From Candidatus Zhuqueibacterota bacterium (lineage in GTDB: Bacteria > Zhuqueibacterota > Zhuqueibacteria > Residuimicrobiales > Krinioviventaceae): a stretch of 6,899 nt of DNA. Made by a program: the position numbers and the translations under genes. This document shows positions 6,174 to 6,899 of this stretch, piece by piece. The DNA lies in the NCBI GenBank assembly GCA_003854995.1, contig RQOI01000134.1, forward strand, positions 1-6,899. Reading direction: 5' to 3'. The notes beneath the pieces are model-generated. The model saw only the letters and a program-made list of their open reading frames with translations, was not told where the DNA came from and made no database searches. Every line of letters begins with the position of its first letter. Within the stretch, counting starts at the first letter, position 1.

Positions 6174-6496
6174 GAGGAGACATTGTATGGGCTGACTTGG
6201 GTCCCGTTGTTGGCAATGAACAAGCGGGATTCAGGCCAGTCTTGGTAATTAGCCAAGATGTATTTAATGAACGCTCGGGGACAATTATTGCCCTTGCGAT
6301 AACCAGTCAACCTCAGCGCGCAGGATTCCCTCTCACCTTCGAACTGGCCTCTGCCAAGCTTCCTAAAAAATCATGGGTTAAGATAAGCCAAATCAGAACT
6401 CTTTCCACAGAACGAATAAAACAGAAAATTGATAGAATATCACCGGAAGAATTGGATGAGATCATTGAGGGTTTGCATGAAATTGTTGGTAATTGA
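6158..6496 (+). CDS. mazF: MazF/PemK-family mRNA interferase toxin
   Basis: This 112-residue protein, the usual family length, is a complete MazF-type endoribonuclease that would cleave single-stranded mRNA at short sequence motifs and arrest growth when antitoxin is lost. The N-terminal GDIVWADLGP (7-16) is the first SH3-like barrel strand. GNEQAGFRPVLVIS (19-32) carries Arg26, and LAITSQ (46-51) carries Thr49; these match the catalytic Arg25/Thr48 of B. subtilis MazF as I remember it. The SWVKISQIRTL segment and the final helix complete the dimer interface. No key residue is missing, so it looks active. GGAG (6146-6149) lies 8 bases before the ATG, inside the antitoxin gene, and the ORFs overlap by 16 bases, so the toxin is probably made only with its antitoxin. 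Recognition sequence cannot be predicted here. As in the antitoxin gene, composition is AT-rich. Confidence 0.95.
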   Translation: MARILRGDIVWADLGPVVGNEQAGFRPVLVISQDVFNERSGTIIALAITSQPQRAGFPLTFELASAKLPKKSWVKISQIRTLSTERIKQKIDRISPEELDEIIEGLHEIVGN

Positions 6497-6685
6497 ATTG
6501 ATAACACCCATCCAAGGCTTCACTCGACTGGCGCTGCCTTTCAACTTGAGCAAGAGATCGAAAGATTGTTTTTTCGTAGATAACTTGGCAGTACCGGCAG
6601 ATGACACGAGTCAATTCGGAATGTAAAAATGGGATTTTGTGGATTGCATATAGATAATAAATTGTTATCTTTTTAGAAAAAGCGG
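6497..6685. other. AT-rich non-coding stretch between mazF and the HNH fragment
   Basis: About 190 bases hold no open frame that resembles a protein on either strand. Apart from the hairpins at 6652-6674 and 6679-6714, I see only a short dyad CGAAA...TTTCG (6559-6576). In the position where the missing N-terminal half of the HNH protein should lie, all three plus-strand frames contain stops, so it may be degraded coding sequence or an unrelated spacer. Confidence 0.4.
6652..6674 (+). terminator. Weak AT-rich hairpin with T-run, possible mazEF terminator
   Basis: AGATAAT (6652-6658) can pair with GTTATCT (6664-6670), including one G-U pair, around a 5-base loop, and the arm runs into TTTTT (6670-6674). 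The shape is that of an intrinsic terminator, but the stem is almost all A-T and it lies about 155 bases beyond the toxin stop, so termination efficiency is doubtful. Confidence 0.35.
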
Positions 6686-6714
6686 TTGACAAGAACAAAT
6701 CTTGTAGTCGCTTT
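6679..6714. repeat. Imperfect inverted repeat just before the HNH domain
   Basis: AAAGCG (6679-6684) pairs with CGCTTT (6709-6714) and ACAAGA (6689-6694) with TCTTGT (6700-6705) around a 5-base loop. Between the two stems, two G-U pairs, one U-A pair and a single bulged G are possible. No T-run follows. It overlaps the only plausible start codon of the HNH frame, so it may be a leader structure, an operator or the scar of a rearrangement. Confidence 0.35.
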
Positions 6715-6899
6715 CAGGAGGAGAGGATTCCGCCAAGCTATAACTGAGGCGTACAATTATGAGTGTGCAGTATGTGGATTAAAAATTTATTCCCCCGATT
6801 TCCTTTATTGGGAAGTTGAAGCAGCACATATTGTCCCTCACAGCTCGATGGGGAAAGACGATATTTGGAACGGCTTAGCTTTATGCCGTTTACATCATT
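6686..6899 (+). CDS. HNH endonuclease domain, partial, possibly 5'-truncated
   Basis: The frame is open from 6677 to the window edge and encodes an HNH nuclease core: FRQAITEAYNYECAVCG with the zinc pair Cys27/Cys30 (numbered from the TTG at 6686), AAHIVPHSS with His48, and NGLALCRLHH with Asn62, Cys67, His70 and His71. HNH nucleases cut DNA using one metal ion; this subtype is common in restriction and defence genes and in stand-alone proteins. Normally the FR..I.EAY segment is preceded by a longer N-terminal region. Here only 14 residues separate it from the first possible start, TTG 6686, and a TAG lies at 6674-6676. No ATG or GTG gives a usable start, and no ribosome binding site precedes the TTG; the AGGAGG at 6716-6721 has no in-frame start after it. 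The gene is therefore probably a 5'-truncated or frameshifted remnant. The domain call is firm; whether the gene is intact is not known because the 3' end is outside. Confidence 0.75.
   Translation, partial: MTRTNLVVAFRRRGFRQAITEAYNYECAVCGLKIYSPDFLYWEVEAAHIVPHSSMGKDDIWNGLALCRLHH

Noticed and set aside
6462..6698. Minus-strand 78-codon ORF with a CRYC motif opposite the mazF end and downstream spacer
   Set aside because: The single CxxC pair is not enough to call a zinc ribbon; the frame overlaps the mazF 3' end and the two hairpins and has no ribosome binding site.
1..6899. CRISPR array, tRNA, rRNA, integrase or insertion sequence
   Set aside because: No regularly spaced repeats, cloverleaf, rRNA core or transposase-like protein was seen on either strand.

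Overview
The window looks like a piece of a free-living, Gram-negative-type bacterial chromosome with a polysaccharide-degradation locus. GH97 and PL11 enzymes, two lipoprotein-like signal peptides and one Sec-type signal peptide point towards the Bacteroidota/FCB side of the tree. The genes have strong Shine-Dalgarno sequences (AGGAGG, GAGGAG, GGAGG), which is unusual for classical Bacteroidota. A Calditrichota/KSB1-like or other FCB lineage is therefore my best guess. This placement is inference only.

Layout. Bases 1-442 are the 3' end of a beta-lactamase-fold serine hydrolase gene. Bases 443-592 are intergenic and hold an imperfect palindromic repeat of a dispersed type. Bases 593-2650 (+) encode a SusB-like GH97 alpha-glycosidase. 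A perfect 14-bp hairpin at 2663-2693 separates it from the convergent gene 2698-3711 (-), a GH5 endoglucanase-type lipoprotein. A 264-bp divergent intergenic region (3712-3975), containing a perfect 14-bp loopless palindrome, leads into 3976-5841 (+), a secreted PL11 rhamnogalacturonan lyase. After about 5850 the DNA becomes visibly AT-richer. This part holds a complete type II toxin-antitoxin pair, a ribbon-helix-helix antitoxin (5931-6173) overlapping a MazF/PemK ribonuclease toxin (6158-6496), with a good promoter and a candidate operator. About 190 bp of AT-rich DNA with two hairpins follows. The window ends inside an HNH nuclease domain (6686-6899) that has no convincing start and may be 5'-truncated.

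How it fits together. The three carbohydrate enzymes are all predicted to be exported and target plant-type glycans: RG-I pectin backbone (PL11), beta-glucan or related beta-glycan (GH5), and alpha-glucoside (GH97). They are separate transcription units rather than one operon, and no SusC/SusD or other transporter is visible. The toxin-antitoxin/HNH end looks like accessory DNA next to the catabolic locus. I do not see a clearly new biological system. The most useful leads are the candidate operators, the repeat elements and the broken-looking HNH gene.
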